Assembly (NCBI RefSeq): GCF_008923245.1
Contig: NZ_WBOS01000016.1
Coordinates: 1 to 64,000 of the forward strand
DNA length: 64,000 bases
Reading direction: 5' to 3'
From: Cytobacillus depressus
GTDB lineage: Bacteria > Bacillota > Bacilli > Bacillales > Cytobacillaceae
The position numbers and the translations under genes are program-made. Positions 45,333 through 54,429 of the stretch are shown piece by piece. The notes beneath the pieces are model-generated. The model did not search any database. It was not told the DNA's origin and was given only the letters and a program-made list of their open reading frames with translations. Position 1 is the first letter of the stretch, and every line of letters starts with the position of its first letter.

Positions 45333-45656
45333 TTATTTTTCTCGGCTATTTGCCATATCCCTTTTTAATCTTTCCAGTTCAATCTTTAGCTTTATGTTTT
45401 CTGCTTGAACTGTTGCTAGATCTTCAGTATTTTGCGATTCTAAGTTTTTACTAGGAGGCTGAAGGGATACTTTATACCAAATCTTCCCGTCGGGGGCTTC
45501 CTTTGGAATACTTTTATTTAAACTTGCCTTTGGGTAAATTCTTTTGATGTATTCTGTTTCCTCAGTGGATAAACGCAATTCTCTAATATTGACTCCATCA
45601 CCGAAAGATTCTTCCAAAAACCTCTTAAACTTTTCCGCTTCATCAAGTTTCAACAT
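45333..45656 (-). CDS. Hypothetical protein with C-terminal coiled coil
   Basis: A 107-residue soluble protein. It starts at ATG 45656 behind GGGGAGGGG; an in-frame upstream ATG has no site. The C-terminal quarter (about 78-105) is a charged coiled coil (ENIKLKIELERLKRD). The N-terminal part has a KWYK-like patch (GKIWYKVSLQPP). I do not recognise the family. It follows the racemase gene by about 34 bases on the same strand, so the two are probably cotranscribed. Confidence 0.65.
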   Translation of the reverse strand: MLKLDEAEKFKRFLEESFGDGVNIRELRLSTEETEYIKRIYPKASLNKSIPKEAPDGKIWYKVSLQPPSKNLESQNTEDLATVQAENIKLKIELERLKRDMANSREK

Positions 45657-45689
45657 AAACCCCTCCCCTATCATCGAAAATACTTTTTC

Positions 45690-46412
45690 TTAGCTCCATC
45701 TAATCGGATTCTTCACCGTGCCACCAGAGTATTCAATTGATTTCTCCACTAGAACATCCATGGCATCTATGCAATATTTCATGACTTCCGGACGTAGATT
45801 CATACAAGATAGCTCCGTACAAGCAAGTATGACACAGCAGCACTTTTCTTTCCAGATGAGATCGTTAATCATTTGCTCGATTGCCTCTACATCTACCTTT
45901 AAATCACTTTTTATATTATAAATTGTATTCATCACTTGCTCTTGAGAGACCTCATCAGGTGTATACAATTCCATATTATACTTCCTGCAGCCATGTTTAT
46001 AAATACCTGAGCTAACAGTCCCATTTGTAGCGAGGATCGCCACTTTACTGCCATCTCCATGCTGCTTATGAATTTCTTTACACGTCTCGTCCACCATATT
46101 AATAATTTTCACAGTGGACATTTCCTGCATTTGATCATAGAAAAAATGAGATGTGTTACATGGGATCGCGATATGTTCCACACCGGCTGCTTCAAGAAGC
46201 TTGAAGTCTTTAAAAATAGCATTTAAAAATAACTCTTCTTTATTATTTAAAATCACAGTTGTCCGATCAGGCAGGGTCGCGTGATTTAAAATGACCATAT
46301 TAATGTGCTCTTGATCGGAATTGGCTACCGTGTTTTCAATGACCTTTTCAAAAAAAACGGATGTAGCCATGGGCCCCATCCCACCGATAACTCCTAAACT
46401 TTTCTTTTGCAT
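45690..46412 (-). CDS. Aspartate/glutamate-family amino acid racemase
   Basis: A PLP-independent two-base racemase of 240 aa. GVIGGMGPMATSVF opens the protein. The catalytic cysteines are in IPCNTSH (near residue 86) and LACTELS (near residue 200), the two-Cys signature of Asp/Glu racemases. Broad-specificity RacX/YgeA-type enzymes share this layout, so D-Asp, D-Glu or other D-amino acids may be made. It is transcribed with a small coiled-coil protein. An R3/R1 repeat region separates it from the C39/AsnO unit upstream. Confidence 0.88.
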   Translation of the reverse strand: MQKKSLGVIGGMGPMATSVFFEKVIENTVANSDQEHINMVILNHATLPDRTTVILNNKEELFLNAIFKDFKLLEAAGVEHIAIPCNTSHFFYDQMQEMSTVKIINMVDETCKEIHKQHGDGSKVAILATNGTVSSGIYKHGCRKYNMELYTPDEVSQEQVMNTIYNIKSDLKVDVEAIEQMINDLIWKEKCCCVILACTELSCMNLRPEVMKYCIDAMDVLVEKSIEYSGGTVKNPIRWS

Positions 46413-46775
46413 GTTTCATCCTTCTCAATTTAATGACTTTTTATACTTGGCTGTGTTAAACATAGCTGTTGATTTCCGCTGCAGCACGCGCCTTCCGCTA
46501 CAATCAACAAGTGCAAATTTCAAGATTAAGCTTTAACATAGCCTTTACTATTATATTAACAAAAAACTGAAAGCAAAAGAAAATCCAATTTTACCTATGG
46601 CATTTGGAGTTCTTTTGCTTTCACTGTTGTCGCAGATTAACGGGCTGTAAGACTCTCGTATCAAGAAGTTGGGAAAACACACTTCAAGTTGGAGATCAAA
46701 CAGCCCGTAAAGGCCCGATAAGTTCAACTAACATTCGGTGGGGAATAAAACCGCCCCACCGAATGAAGTTGAACT
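46413..46775. repeat. Repeat-filled gap: short R3 remnant and R1 copy 2
   Basis: 46466-46510 is a deleted form of repeat R3 (GTTGATTTCCGCTGC then CCGCTACAATCAAC). 46625-46775 is a full copy of repeat R1, with the end hairpin CGGTGGGG/CCCCACCG, and it touches the stop of the C39-like gene. The racemase promoter must lie in the remaining part (about 46515-46620). Confidence 0.8.
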
Positions 46776-47594
46776 TTATTTTTCACTTTTAACAACTGTC
46801 ATCGCATGGCTGCCAAGTTCTTGATAGCTTTTGAAAAATGCGTCTGCATCATAGGTCATTTGTCCGTGTAACGGATTCATGACGTGAACTTTCTTTTCGT
46901 CAAAGCCATTTAAGACAACAGCATGTAAGTTGGTTGGAGCCGTAAATTTCTCTCCTGTGTCATGGAAGTGCCAAGAATAATTCAGCCTTGGCTTTCCGAG
47001 ATCAAGGGTGACCCAAACAACGACAGGAATGCCTTTGTTCAGCAGACTGATGATTTCTTCTCTTGTACTTCCGCTCATATCAAGAGTTTGCAAGTTAGCG
47101 CCTACAGCCTTTGCATATTTAGCTGCACCTTCGACGATTGGAGGTGCATAGCTAAAAAATCCACCAGTTTCACTACTTGGGTTGCCGGCGTATGCTTTAT
47201 AAGGGTTCGCACCATACCGGCGGTGATTTTTTTGGGAAAATGGCTGTTTTGGTAAATAGTTATCGGCCATTTCCGTTTTTGAAACCCCGTACCCATAAGT
47301 ATTCAAAATCGCTGTTAACGAAGTGATCTCGCAGCCATGCGGAAGCTCCGGCAATTGCATAACGGCTTTAACAGGGATAAAAACCTCTGTTATTTTCATT
47401 TGTCCCTCAGGTGTCCAATCATACTTTTTTACATATGTCGGGACATTAAGCTTTGTAATGGAATCTATACCAGTAAAATCGATTTCCGAATTAGCGTTGC
47501 TGTTTACCCTTATATGGCTATTTACTTTATTCATTGAAAAATAAACAACACATATTAGAATAACAAAAATCGTGCTGACTGCTATTTTTCTCAC
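46776..47594 (-). CDS. C39-like cysteine peptidase, membrane anchored
   Basis: A 272-residue YvpB-like protein of the Peptidase_C39_2 family. An N-terminal membrane helix (about 4-20) places the rest outside the cell. The papain-like set is visible: the cysteine in LPHGCEITSL (near residue 87), the histidine in NLHAVVLNGF (near 226) and the Asn/Asp region in VHVMNPLHG. It starts 33 bases behind the AsnO-type gene on the same strand, so they form one unit. Bacteriocin-type C39 enzymes cleave GG leaders, but this subfamily has no ABC part. The substrate is unknown. Confidence 0.82.
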   Translation of the reverse strand: MRKIAVSTIFVILICVVYFSMNKVNSHIRVNSNANSEIDFTGIDSITKLNVPTYVKKYDWTPEGQMKITEVFIPVKAVMQLPELPHGCEITSLTAILNTYGYGVSKTEMADNYLPKQPFSQKNHRRYGANPYKAYAGNPSSETGGFFSYAPPIVEGAAKYAKAVGANLQTLDMSGSTREEIISLLNKGIPVVVWVTLDLGKPRLNYSWHFHDTGEKFTAPTNLHAVVLNGFDEKKVHVMNPLHGQMTYDADAFFKSYQELGSHAMTVVKSEK

Positions 47595-47627
47595 TTATAT
47601 CAACCCCCTATTTAGAGGTGATACTGC

Positions 47628-49475
47628 TTATAATTCTTCAAAAAATTTCTTATACCATACGAGGAACACATACACAGTCCAAATATATCTTGCGTAGTTA
47701 TGTTTCTTCGTATAATGTTCTTCTAAATATCTTAAAAGTTCATCCGTGTTGAAGAATTCCTTCGCGATATCTGACTCGAACATTTCTTTCACGATGCGGT
47801 AGTATTTCTCTTCTTGAAGCCAGAAACGGATCGGTACAGGGAAACCAACCTTTGGACGGTTTGCCCATTCATCAGGGAGAACCTCACTGGAAGCAGCCCG
47901 CAATGCATATTTCGTATCTTTGCGATTCACACGCAGAGAGCTTGGCAATTCAGATGCCATTGACATGACTTCTTTATCTAAAAATGGAACTCTTAACTCA
48001 ATAGAGTGAGCCATACTCATTTTATCCGCCTTTAAAAGAATGTCACCTGGCAGCCAAAGTTTTAAGTCAAGATACTGCATTTTCGTAACATCATCTTTCC
48101 CCTGAACTTCGTCAAATACTTGTTTTGTAATACTCTGTACTGTCGGTCCGTTTTTATACCCGTCCTTCAATACGTTGAAAGCATCTTCTTCTTCAAAGAC
48201 TTTTGCTTGTCCAATAAACTTTTCTTCGATCTTCTGTCCGCCTTTTACAAGGAAGGTCGTAATTTTATTTTGCGGAAGGGCGCCGCCTACTTTGGAAAGC
48301 GCACGTCGAATAACGTATGGAACCTTTTCATATTTTTCTTGCTTCGCTGATTTCTGATACCAGACATACCCGCCAAAAATCTCGTCCGCACCTTCTCCAG
48401 ACAGGACTACTGTTACATGCTCCCTCGCTAATTTAGATAAAAAGTATAAAGGAACAGAGGATAGATTCGACTGCGGCTCATCCATATGATATTGGATTGT
48501 AGGCAATGTCTCAAAGCATTCATCTGCATTCATTAGCTTACTATAGTTATCGATGCCTAGAATATCTGATAGTTCCTTAGACAAATTCGTTTCGTTAAAG
48601 ATTCCTTCATAATCTTTAAAACCGATTGAGAAGGTTTTATTAGGCTTTAATAAAGCCGTAATATAGCTAGAATCGATTCCGCCTGATAAGAAAGAACCAA
48701 CCTTAACATCACTAATTTGATGATAATCAACCGATTCTCTCATCGTGCTATTAATTTCTTTAATATAATGATCTAAGGTATTCTCTTTTTCATCGAAATT
48801 TACATTCCAATATTGCTTAATCTCCATCTTGCCATCTTTGTAGATCATATAATGGCCAGGCTTAAGCTTGTACACGCCTTTAAAGAAAGTCTCATCAAGC
48901 ACTGAATATTGAAAAGTTAAATAAGGCATAAGAGCATCCTTATTTAATTCTTTTTTGAAGGCTGGGTTCTTTAGGAATGATTTAATTTCTGAACCAAAGA
49001 TTAAGGAGTTATCAGTTGTGTTTTGTGTATAGTAAAGAGGCTTAATCCCAAAGAAATCCCGTGCAATAAGCATCGTTTCCTTCTTTGTATCCCAAATAGC
49101 AAATGCGAACATTCCTCGAAGCTTTTGCAATAGCTCAGTGCCATACTCCTCATAGCCATGGATCAACACTTCACTATCTGAATCGGTTTTAAAGATATGA
49201 CCTTTTTCTACTAAGTCCTTCTTTAATTCTTGATAGTTATAAATTTCGCCGTTAAAAATTAATACACAGCTTTTGTCTTCGTTAAACATCGGCTGACTAG
49301 CTTCTTCTCTTAAATCGATGATGCTTAAACGTCTGAAGCCAAATGCCACATGTTCATCCGTATAAGATTCACCGCTGTCTGGACCTCTATGAATAATCGT
49401 GTCCATCATATCATTAATCGTTTTTATTTTATCTAATTCTCGGTTAGAATGAGCAAAACCAACAAAACCGCACAT
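47628..49475 (-). CDS. Asparagine synthetase (glutamine-hydrolysing), AsnO-type
   Basis: An AsnB-family amidotransferase of 615 aa, almost the same length as B. subtilis AsnO (YisO, 614 aa). The class II glutaminase domain begins with the nucleophile Cys2 and shows HRGPDSG (29-35) and FNGEIYNY (74-81). The synthetase domain has the PPi-loop S264-G-G-I-D-S-S270 and the stretch GEGADEIFGGY. It may make asparagine or amidate another carboxylate, since the family includes enzymes that amidate peptidoglycan or natural products. The C39-like gene follows. Its start has a GGTGA site. Confidence 0.9.
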   Translation of the reverse strand: MCGFVGFAHSNRELDKIKTINDMMDTIIHRGPDSGESYTDEHVAFGFRRLSIIDLREEASQPMFNEDKSCVLIFNGEIYNYQELKKDLVEKGHIFKTDSDSEVLIHGYEEYGTELLQKLRGMFAFAIWDTKKETMLIARDFFGIKPLYYTQNTTDNSLIFGSEIKSFLKNPAFKKELNKDALMPYLTFQYSVLDETFFKGVYKLKPGHYMIYKDGKMEIKQYWNVNFDEKENTLDHYIKEINSTMRESVDYHQISDVKVGSFLSGGIDSSYITALLKPNKTFSIGFKDYEGIFNETNLSKELSDILGIDNYSKLMNADECFETLPTIQYHMDEPQSNLSSVPLYFLSKLAREHVTVVLSGEGADEIFGGYVWYQKSAKQEKYEKVPYVIRRALSKVGGALPQNKITTFLVKGGQKIEEKFIGQAKVFEEEDAFNVLKDGYKNGPTVQSITKQVFDEVQGKDDVTKMQYLDLKLWLPGDILLKADKMSMAHSIELRVPFLDKEVMSMASELPSSLRVNRKDTKYALRAASSEVLPDEWANRPKVGFPVPIRFWLQEEKYYRIVKEMFESDIAKEFFNTDELLRYLEEHYTKKHNYARYIWTVYVFLVWYKKFFEEL

Positions 49476-49644
49476 TTTTTAATCACCTTTATTTTAGTAT
49501 GTTCACATTAGAAAAACTTGGCGTTCGCCAAGTCCTTTTCTGGCGAATGCCTTAGTTTTACTTACGCGATATTTCAAGTGGAAATTTCATCTAAGTTTCA
49601 ATATTGCTTTAGTACTTTAATAAACTTAAATTTTCCTATTAGCC

Positions 49645-49810
49645 AAGAAAAGCGCAAGCGCCTTGCCCACCCCCGACAAGCATAAGACGGTCCGAACGGG
49701 AAGGTGTTCTTTACCTTTCTGGGCGGAACGGCTTATGACCTCGAGGGGGTAGGCGCTGAAGCTAGACAATGAATAGCGCAAGCGCCTTAGTTAGGCGCTG
49801 GAGCTAGGCA
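49645..49810 (+). repeat. Dispersed palindromic repeat R2, copy 2
   Basis: Contains GACAAGCATAAGACGG, GGCTTATGACCTCGAGG and GGCGCTGAAGCTAGACAA, the inverse of 5400-5520. It is followed by a further short GCGCAAGCGCC remnant and GGCGCTGGAGCTAG. It lies between the MurE-like and AsnO-type genes. Confidence 0.88.
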
Positions 49811-49820
49811 TTCCTTAAAA

Positions 49821-49842
49821 TGGGGCCCTGAGGAGGGCCCCA
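49821..49842 (-). terminator. Hairpin after the MurE-like gene
   Basis: TGGGGCCC pairs with GGGCCCCA around six bases. On the minus strand ATTTTAA follows, a weak T tail. Confidence 0.7.
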
Positions 49843-49856
49843 TGCAAGATATAATT

Positions 49857-51407
49857 TTACACTATTTCTGTCTGCCCTGAAACACGGTTTCGAAGAGGCA
49901 TGAATAATTTTTCTTTTGAAATATCTGCGTTTAGCTTTTCAATTTGATGTAAAGCAATTTCAGCGCCAGGGTCCATTCCTTGGCAACCCGCCAGCAGAAT
50001 TAAATCTCCTTCTTCTGCTCTTGCCAGCGCTTTAGCAATCGCATCAGGAAGTTCATCATATAACTGAACTTTGATACCTGCTTGATCCATCACTTCTTCG
50101 AACACTCGCTGCTCTTCATCTGTTACTTTATCTTTTGCCGTTACATGGGAAATGCTCTTTGTAGCAATGATTTCATTAAAGCCGAGCTTTGGAGCCCACT
50201 CGGCAATCGTGTCCGCATTCTCACGATTGACCGTAGGACCTCTTTCTCCTCTTATTGCATAAACTAAATGAAGCTTCTTATAGTCCATGAACTTCAATGT
50301 TTCAAGCGTCACATTGATATTCCCTGCATTAGCAAAATGATCATCGATGATTTTAAAATCATCCTCAAAAATGAACTCAAAGCGGCGCTCTACTCCGCCA
50401 AAAGTCTTGAGAGTTTTTTGGATCGTTGAAACAGATACGTTAGACAGCAGCGCCACTGTAATAGCGACCATTGCATTATAGACAGAATGCAGTCCTGGTA
50501 CAGCTAACTCAATATCAAATTCACCTGGAATATATTCCGTATCCCTTACTTTAAACGTTTTTAATATTTCCACTGTAAATTTAGCTCGACCTGTTGATAA
50601 ATCTAGGTTTTTACAATGAATATGCCCGTCCTTGCTTTTCACTCCAAATGTAACAACTTGAGCCTTTGTTGCATTGACTAAAGAAGAGGAATATGGGCAA
50701 TCTAAATTTAGAACGGCAAAGCTATTTTCACTGGCATTTCTAATTAAACTTGATTTCACTTCAAAGTATTTCTCAAAAGAGCCATGGGAATCAATATGTT
50801 CACGGCTCACATTATTCAGCGTGACAATATCGTAATCCACTTGCTCGACACGATGCATTTCTAAAGCTTGCGATGATACTTCCATACTGACATGAGAAAC
50901 ATCGTGCTCCACCATCTCGTTTAAGTAGTATTGTAAGTCGAGAGATTCTGGCGTTGTCAGGTCTGAAGGGATCGATGTGTCATCAATTTTGATAGAAACT
51001 GTTCCGATCAGACCTGTTTTGAAGCCTTCATTTTCTAAAATGGCATTCGTCATATAGGAAGTCGTCGTTTTTCCATTTGTTGCCGTAATGCCGATCATAT
51101 TCAGCTTTTTAGACGGATGATTATAAAAGTGAGCACCTAATCTGGCTAAAGAAATCCGGCTGTCTTCTACTAAATATTGAGGGATATCGATTCCTTCTTG
51201 GAATTCCTCTACAACCGCTGCGACAGCACCTTTTTCTACTGCTTGTGCTAAATATTTATGTCCGTCCGTTTTATATCCGCGCACACAAACAAAAAGGTGT
51301 CCATTTGTAACCTTTTGGGAATGATATGAAACGCCGTATATATTTAAATCTTGATCATTCATAACATCTTTTACTTGTATTGATTGAAGAAGTGTTTCAA
51401 GCTTCAT
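49857..51407 (-). CDS. MurE-like Mur ligase with changed substrate motif
   Basis: A Mur-ligase of 516 aa, with three domains as in MurE. It has the ATP loop ATNGKTTT (109-116), TTPESLDLQ (151-159), SMEVSSQAL (174-182), the lysine K218 that would be carbamylated, and VPGLHSVYNAM (303-313). The region that in MurE carries DNPR, which reads meso-diaminopimelate, is replaced by TKSISHV (416-422), and the usual DYAH is IDDHFANAG (354-362). So it probably joins a different amino acid or peptide. It is preceded by 54 bases after an ATP-grasp ligase gene on the same strand. I do not regard it as the housekeeping MurE. Confidence 0.86.
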   Translation of the reverse strand: MKLETLLQSIQVKDVMNDQDLNIYGVSYHSQKVTNGHLFVCVRGYKTDGHKYLAQAVEKGAVAAVVEEFQEGIDIPQYLVEDSRISLARLGAHFYNHPSKKLNMIGITATNGKTTTSYMTNAILENEGFKTGLIGTVSIKIDDTSIPSDLTTPESLDLQYYLNEMVEHDVSHVSMEVSSQALEMHRVEQVDYDIVTLNNVSREHIDSHGSFEKYFEVKSSLIRNASENSFAVLNLDCPYSSSLVNATKAQVVTFGVKSKDGHIHCKNLDLSTGRAKFTVEILKTFKVRDTEYIPGEFDIELAVPGLHSVYNAMVAITVALLSNVSVSTIQKTLKTFGGVERRFEFIFEDDFKIIDDHFANAGNINVTLETLKFMDYKKLHLVYAIRGERGPTVNRENADTIAEWAPKLGFNEIIATKSISHVTAKDKVTDEEQRVFEEVMDQAGIKVQLYDELPDAIAKALARAEEGDLILLAGCQGMDPGAEIALHQIEKLNADISKEKLFMPLRNRVSGQTEIV

Positions 51408-51461
51408 CGTTTTTACCTCTTTTCTGCGTTAGCAAACAATCGCTGTGGATTAAGTATTCAC

Positions 51462-52637
51462 TTAATTTTTCTTCAATAACTTTCCGGCGATTTTTCTAAA
51501 GTTAACAAGGCCAGGCTTTGGATCCTTCCAATCCCAGATCGCATACGATTTTCGTTTCATCAAAGATTGCATCACTTGTTTTTTTGTGAGCTGTCCGGTT
51601 CTTAAATAGCCGCGGATAGCGAGTAAATCTTCATATGCATACCAAAACACACGGTGCTTATCTTCTTTTACCGCATATGGCTCAAGCGGGGACCCTGTTA
51701 GCTCCCGATAAGTAATGTAAGGGAAATTCACCCCTACTTCATATAATAAGTTGTTTAAGTTTGTAATACGGGCATTGATTTCAATTAAATAGAACTTTCC
51801 TGTCTCGGCGTCCTTTTTAAACTCAATTTCCGCAAACCCTTTAAATCCGATCGCTTCCAAAAATGGAGCGCCAATATCGTACAGCTCTTGAACATATTTT
51901 TGTTCTGTGTACACAGATGCACCAAAGTTAATCGGGTATTGGCGATGCTTCTGACATGTCACCCAATGCGTAACCTTTGCATCTTGGTTCATATACGCAT
52001 CAAATGTATACATATGATCATCAAAGCCAGGAATAATTCTTTGCACAATTACTTCTAAATTAGCTTTCTTTGACTTTTCGATGGCTGCAACTAATTCTTC
52101 CCGATTAAAGACTTTGAAAAGCTTTTTTCTAAAATGTGCAACAAAGGCCGGTGAATCGGTCGGCTTAACGATACACGGATATTTCAGCGTCGATTCCACT
52201 TTTTCAATAAAATTTTCTTCATCTATTCTAACCGTTTCAGGGACATCCATTCCCTTTTCCACAGCTAATGCATGTAAAGTTTCCTTATTCATCACTTTCG
52301 TGTAAAGGCCTTTTTCCGTTTGAGGAATGAGATAATGCTCTCTGATCTCATCTAAATACTCATCAACGATTTCTACATATGAATCATGACAAGGGATTAG
52401 AACCGGCTTAACGCTCTGCTTTTTCGCATAATCTATTAAAAATTGAATAAATCCTTTTGGATCTTCTTTATAATAAGGAGCAATTAGCCTTTCGGAGCAA
52501 TATTTAGATTCAGAGCCATATCGGTCCTCTGCAGAATAATCAATGGCAACCGTATGTATGCCATGAATTCCCAAACAGCGAATTGTACTTAAACCTATAT
52601 AATAATTACATCCTAAAATTACAGCTTTATTATTCAA
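51462..52637 (-). CDS. ATP-grasp carboxylate-amine ligase
   Basis: A 391-residue ATP-grasp ligase related to D-aspartate ligase and carbamoyl-phosphate-synthetase-like proteins. The N-terminal domain (1-110) opens with AVILGCNYYIGLSTIR. The ATP-grasp part (about 120-310) has YPCIVKPTDSPAF for ATP binding and FAEIEFKKDAETGKFYLIEINARITN with acidic and Asn metal ligands. It should join a carboxylate to an amine. TTG 52637 follows AAGGAG by about nine bases. With the MurE-like gene it recalls the two catalytic halves of cyanophycin synthetase, here as separate proteins. Confidence 0.86.
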   Translation of the reverse strand: MNNKAVILGCNYYIGLSTIRCLGIHGIHTVAIDYSAEDRYGSESKYCSERLIAPYYKEDPKGFIQFLIDYAKKQSVKPVLIPCHDSYVEIVDEYLDEIREHYLIPQTEKGLYTKVMNKETLHALAVEKGMDVPETVRIDEENFIEKVESTLKYPCIVKPTDSPAFVAHFRKKLFKVFNREELVAAIEKSKKANLEVIVQRIIPGFDDHMYTFDAYMNQDAKVTHWVTCQKHRQYPINFGASVYTEQKYVQELYDIGAPFLEAIGFKGFAEIEFKKDAETGKFYLIEINARITNLNNLLYEVGVNFPYITYRELTGSPLEPYAVKEDKHRVFWYAYEDLLAIRGYLRTGQLTKKQVMQSLMKRKSYAIWDWKDPKPGLVNFRKIAGKLLKKN

Positions 52638-53001
52638 ACTCTCATCTCCTTGAATACCTTCTTACGATATTCTTCACTAATATAGATATTGACATAGAAT
52701 TGCTTAGCCGTGCAAGAGATATTACGTAATTTCAGTCAAATAGCACAGGTAGTTTCTGGCACGCTAAGAACATGGAAGGATTAAAAAAATATCGAAAGCC
52801 GCTTCAAGAGGCGAATTCCCGAAGCGGCTTATCTTTTTAGAAGTTGTTCAAAAAGTCCGGGAAAAATAGCCGTCGAATTTCGGCGTCAGCTTACTTCTCC
52901 GCTCCTCACGTATTAAAAGCATACGTTCCGGTGCTCGAAGGCTACGCTTCCTTGAACTTCTCGGCTCTTTTTGTCCTCCTTTTTGAACACTCACTTTATC
53001 A
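52638..53001. repeat. Gap with a terminator and repeat R4
   Basis: The promoter of the ATP-grasp gene must lie in about 52640-52790. A terminator hairpin lies at 52795-52830. About 52840-52990 is an R4-type repeat with ends TTGTTCAAAAAGTCC and CCTTTTTGAACA, which are inverted relatives. The interior holds GGCGTCAGCTTACTTCTCCG and GTTCCGGTGCTCGAAGGC. Confidence 0.65.
52795..52830. terminator. Terminator hairpin
   Basis: AAAGCCGCTTC pairs with GAAGCGGCTT, followed by ATCTTTTT. It is usable by the MFS gene or on the plus strand. Confidence 0.7.
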
Positions 53002-54186
53002 TTATTTTTTAGTTAATTCGGGCATATAAAATATCGTCTTACTCGATTTTAAGACATAGATTCTATATAAAACGAAGGCAAATAGTGACAATATAGCACC
53101 AGAAATGTAAGGAAGCCCGGCTTGGATTGAAAATAGCCAGCCTCCTAAAGGCGGACCAATGATTCTTCCGAGGGAATCAAAGGAAGATAAGAGCCCGGTG
53201 GAGCTCCCGTGACCAGCCATTGATCTTTTCGTAATTAAAGCAGATACAGTAGGACGAATGACTCCATTTCCGACGCCAAAGATGGTTAAATAAATGGCAG
53301 CTGTCGTGAAGTCTTTAACGAGTAAAATACAGCCAAACCCAATCGCGGACACAATAATCCCGCCCTGGATCACAGCCCCCTCGCCAAACTTTTTCGTTAA
53401 TCGCCCTATGAGCCCTCCTTGCACAATCGCACTTGCAAGTCCCATAATCATGAAAATATAACCCAATTGAACGGTCCCTAGACCAGCTTTTTTCGCAGCG
53501 AAATAAGCAAACGTCGCTTCCAAGCCAGAGAGCGATAAGGAAATAAACAGCTGCAGTAAAAATAAAATAGATACTGAACCTGTGAACGCGCTAAATAGGG
53601 ATGCTCTCTTCTTCGTTTGATGTCTGTTTTCCTCTGTTAAAGATTCTTTTAATATGAAAAGCACTAGGAAAAAGGTTAACGCAGATATCGTTCCTGCGAT
53701 ATAGAATGGCGTTGTTAAACTGATTTTTGAAAACATGCCGCCGATTGCCGGACCAAAAATAAAGCCGAGCCCTGTCGCGGCGCCAACGATTCCCATTCCT
53801 TTGCCGCGGTTTTCCTCTGATGTAATATCAGCAACATATGCCATAACTGTCGGCATATTTGCTGAGGATAAAATGCCCCCTATAATCCTTGCAGCAAAAA
53901 GCATCCATAGCTGAGTGGAAAAAGCAGTAAGAAAGAAAGATAGCGATAATCCAGCAATCCCGATCGCAATTACGGGCTTTCGTCCAATTCGATCCGAGAC
54001 TCTCCCCCATACTGGTGCAAAAAGAAGCTGCATTAGGGAATAAACAGCCATTAACCAGCCAAGCTCAGCTGGGCTAGCACCAATATTTTCAGCATAAAAA
54101 GGAATAACAGGAATGATGATTCCGAAGCCCACCATTACTAGAAACATAACTAAAAATAGTATAGGCAATGCTTTTTTTGTCTCCAA
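53002..54186 (-). CDS. MFS multidrug-type transporter
   Basis: A 394-residue proton-coupled efflux protein of the DHA1 group with twelve membrane helices. Helix 2-3 loop motif GRVSDRIGRKP (near residue 60) and the antiporter motif GAATGLGFIFGPAIGG (near 135) are present. These place it with drug exporters such as Bmr/NorA/TetA, but the cargo cannot be read. TTG 54186 is used behind AGAGGA. It is flanked upstream by array D, and no regulator gene lies beside it. Confidence 0.88.
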   Translation of the reverse strand: METKKALPILFLVMFLVMVGFGIIIPVIPFYAENIGASPAELGWLMAVYSLMQLLFAPVWGRVSDRIGRKPVIAIGIAGLSLSFFLTAFSTQLWMLFAARIIGGILSSANMPTVMAYVADITSEENRGKGMGIVGAATGLGFIFGPAIGGMFSKISLTTPFYIAGTISALTFFLVLFILKESLTEENRHQTKKRASLFSAFTGSVSILFLLQLFISLSLSGLEATFAYFAAKKAGLGTVQLGYIFMIMGLASAIVQGGLIGRLTKKFGEGAVIQGGIIVSAIGFGCILLVKDFTTAAIYLTIFGVGNGVIRPTVSALITKRSMAGHGSSTGLLSSFDSLGRIIGPPLGGWLFSIQAGLPYISGAILSLFAFVLYRIYVLKSSKTIFYMPELTKK

Positions 54187-54429
54187 TTAATATCTGTCCT
54201 CTCAGAATAACTTTAATCAAATTTACCCCGGCGTATGATGCGCTTGGATCTTTTATAGGGCTCACATGATAAATATTCAGTGGCATCCGCCAGCGGCTTT
54301 ATTTTAGTATTTTGTGGTATTATTTTCTATCCTTATATATTGTATACTAGTTTCGGATTTTCACAAAGGGGTTGTGCGAATGAAAGGATTTTGATTTTTT
54401 GCCTTGGGAATGGCTAGTTATAGAGATGA

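Noticed and set aside
49857..51407. Housekeeping MurE (diaminopimelate-adding)
   Set aside because: The DNPR motif is absent and the gene is outside a dcw-type cluster.
52844..53029. 61-aa open frame before the MFS gene
   Set aside because: It falls inside repeat R4 with inverted ends and has no coding support.
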